Assembly (NCBI GenBank): GCA_965226645.1
Contig: CBDDDL010000004.1
Span: 186,001-250,000 of the forward strand
DNA: 64,000 bases
DNA from: Poriferisodalis sp965226645
Lineage (GTDB): Bacteria; Actinomycetota; Acidimicrobiia; Acidimicrobiales; Poriferisodalaceae
Reading direction: 5' to 3'
This document shows positions 62,509 to 64,000 of the stretch, one piece after another. Position 1 is the stretch's first letter. Each line of letters begins with the position of its first letter. The notes under the pieces are model-generated. The model was not told the DNA's origin, ran no database searches, and saw only the letters and a list, made by a program, of their open reading frames with translations. The translations under genes and the position numbers were made by a program.

Positions 62509-62528
62509 CGAAGTTCGGTGTCTGCGGT

Positions 62529-62900
<372 letters not shown>

Positions 62901-62906
62901 TGCTTG

Positions 62907-62912
62907 AGGCTA
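62907..62912 (-). promoter_or_regulatory. -10 hexamer TAGCCT for rnpB
   Basis: On the minus strand TAGCCT lies 6-7 nt before the first base of P1. The same spacing as at the leaderless genes supports both calls. Confidence 0.6.
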
Positions 62913-62940
62913 CTGCCGCAACAACACTGCAATGATCTGA

Positions 62941-63384
62941 TCAGTCGTCGTCGGTGCGGTGGCGCAGGGTCGGGTCCAGCAATGACTGGCGGCGTTGCCC
63001 TAGGCGGATGCCGATGACGCCCCCGAGCGTCGCGAGCGATACAGACAGCAGCATGACGAGCGGAAGGCCCAACGGGGCGACGGGCTCTCCAGTACCGAAG
63101 CGGCGGATGAGCTGCACGATGACGGCCAGAACCATGACCGGACCTGATGTCAGTGTGGCCGCCAGCAGTGGGTTCTGTCGTGATCTGGCTGCAGCGATAG
63201 CGCCGCCCGAGATCAGACCCGCAAACAGCAGGCCATTGACGATGTACGCCGCTGTGCTCCGTTCGTCGATCAGGCTGCCGGCGACGACGCCAATTCCGAT
63301 TGCTGCGCCAAGTGAAACCAGCGCGCCGGTGGTGATGGCCTTGCGCTCGACGGAACGACCAAATACGTACAGGAGACTCCGCAT
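62941..63384 (-). CDS. Small integral membrane protein
   Basis: 147 residues with four hydrophobic segments (about 17-37, 45-66, 72-93 and 104-125), Gly/Ala-rich, with an Arg/Asp-rich cytoplasmic tail. It resembles TIGR04086/YrzE-like four-helix proteins in layout, but no family can be assigned with certainty. Its end lies 40 nt from the rnpB 5' end on the same strand. Upstream, 63385-63593 holds only the whiB promoter region. Confidence 0.65.
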   Translation of the reverse strand: MRSLLYVFGRSVERKAITTGALVSLGAAIGIGVVAGSLIDERSTAAYIVNGLLFAGLISGGAIAAARSRQNPLLAATLTSGPVMVLAVIVQLIRRFGTGEPVAPLGLPLVMLLSVSLATLGGVIGIRLGQRRQSLLDPTLRHRTDDD

Positions 63385-63556
63385 CTGTCAACCGTCCCGA
63401 GCATCCCGAGGCGTGATGTCGTCGGCCATTGTGAGAGTCTGGCCGGTGATGTCACCCTGTGACAGCCCGAGTTCCGTCGCGACCACCGATCAAGTGCCAT
63501 CAGCCGCTTGGTCATCAAACGGATGCTCGATTATCTACTGAACGCTCAATAAGGTC

Positions 63557-63585
63557 TTGACAACGCGGACGGCATGCGCAAGATT
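63557..63585 (+). promoter_or_regulatory. Candidate promoter of the whiB gene (TTGACA-N17-AAGATT)
   Basis: A consensus -35 TTGACA (63557-63562) is 17 nt from AAGATT (63580-63585). The start codon follows within 10-15 nt. It is the only clear -35 box noted in the window. Confidence 0.4.
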
Positions 63586-63593
63586 TCGCAGGG

Positions 63594-63932
63594 ATGCGAA
63601 TGTTCACTGCACCAACACCGTTACGCAGCGTTGCGGCTACCGACGTCGATCTTGTCGACAGTCTCCTCGGTTGGCAGCGTCACGCCGCCTGCAAGGGCCT
63701 CGAGGCGGCCATCTTCTATCCATCTGAGGATGACGAGACGACTTTCGAGGCAAAAGCGGTTTGCGCGGCGTGCGCCGTGTCGGGCGAATGCCTGGAGTAC
63801 GCGATCACGGTTCGTGAGAAGGAGGGCGTCTGGGGTGGGCAGACGGCCGCTGAACGCGTACGGATCATTCGCCGCCGACGCCGCGCCGCTGCGCGCGCCC
63901 GCAACACTCAGACTGCTGCCGTTACGAACTGA
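63594..63932 (+). CDS. WhiB-family iron-sulfur transcription factor
   Basis: 112 residues (ATG 63594; ATG 63600 after AGGGATGCGA is equally possible). Four conserved cysteines C33, C57, C60 and C66 bind a [4Fe-4S] cluster, and GVWGG (78-82) is the WhiB turn. A basic tail (RIIRRRRRAAARAR) contacts DNA. WhiB proteins occur only in Actinobacteria and their phages, so this sets the phylum. They act with the main sigma factor in redox, division or stress control; the subgroup is not clear. Confidence 0.92.
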   Translation: MRMFTAPTPLRSVAATDVDLVDSLLGWQRHAACKGLEAAIFYPSEDDETTFEAKAVCAACAVSGECLEYAITVREKEGVWGGQTAAERVRIIRRRRRAAARARNTQTAAVTN

Positions 63933-63981
63933 GCCACGAGCGTCACGACTTCTGCGGACGAACTCGCTCTAGGCGCGTCGC

Positions 63982-63987
63982 TAGTCT
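63982..63987 (+). promoter_or_regulatory. -10 hexamer TAGTCT for a leaderless gene leaving the window
   Basis: TAGTCT, then CGGCCC, then GTG at 63994. Only two codons are inside the window, so the product is unknown. Confidence 0.5.
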
Positions 63988-63993
63988 CGGCCC

Positions 63994-64000
63994 GTGACCG
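63994..64000 (+). CDS. Start of a gene that continues beyond the window
   Basis: GTG ACC G follows the -10-like TAGTCT with leaderless spacing. Called only from this arrangement, which is repeated at many genes in the window; nothing can be said of the protein. Confidence 0.35.

Overview
The window is high-GC, densely coded DNA from a bacterial chromosome, most likely an actinobacterium and probably of the class Acidimicrobiia. The pointers are a WhiB regulator, several luciferase-like (F420/flavin) oxidoreductases, cell-wall-binding type 2 repeats, an RNase P RNA, a zinc-ribbon/membrane protein/histidine phosphatase cluster, and many leaderless genes whose start codon lies 6-7 nt after a TAnnnT hexamer. 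The taxonomic placement is inference. No insertion sequence, prophage, CRISPR array or tRNA gene was seen. No gene-free gap exceeds about 235 nt.

Layout. 1-558 is the tail of a CobW-type GTPase gene. 568-10603 (minus) is an eight-gene, mostly overlapping operon that reads LLM oxidoreductase, Rieske oxygenase, cupin, SDR, ThDP enzyme, fused FAD/2Fe-2S subunit, molybdenum hydroxylase large subunit and extradiol-type VOC protein; it looks like a route for an aromatic or heteroaromatic compound. 10711-18613 holds a repeat-containing lipoprotein, an acyl-CoA carboxylase carboxyltransferase, a YgjP-type metallopeptidase, an LLM oxidoreductase, an ABC ATPase, an NTF2-like protein and an aminotransferase. 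18690-21795 (minus) encodes a limonene-epoxide-hydrolase-like protein, an SDR and a D-aminoacylase-like amidohydrolase. 21961-26689 is a plus-strand set of three family III CoA-transferases and an enoyl-CoA hydratase.

26809-33422 (minus) contains two VapBC-type toxin-antitoxin pairs, the remnant of a zeta-toxin-like gene, a MOSC protein, and a biotin-dependent acyl-CoA carboxylase (alpha and beta chains). 33636-40955 has an acyl-CoA-dehydrogenase-fold protein, a double-length CoA-transferase, an LLM oxidoreductase and a cytoplasmic DMSO-reductase-family molybdoenzyme coupled to it. 41036-43968 has a DUF2461 protein, a DUF6457 protein, MetY and a CoA-binding protein.

43973-56196 is a surface/secretion run: a thioredoxin-NHL lipoprotein, a secreted family 3 glycosidase, a membrane-anchored protein ending in a subtilisin-propeptide-like domain, and directly overlapping it a 2466-residue kexin-like subtilase with cadherin/Ig repeats and three wall-binding repeats. 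The protease has no recognisable propeptide of its own next to its catalytic domain, which suggests a split prodomain/protease system; this is the most interesting feature of the window. 56216-63932 is more housekeeping in character: a ThiB-like binding lipoprotein, thiamine pyrophosphokinase, a class A penicillin-binding protein, a zinc-ribbon protein, a membrane protein, a histidine phosphatase, rnpB, a small membrane protein and a WhiB regulator. A further leaderless gene starts at 63994 and leaves the window.
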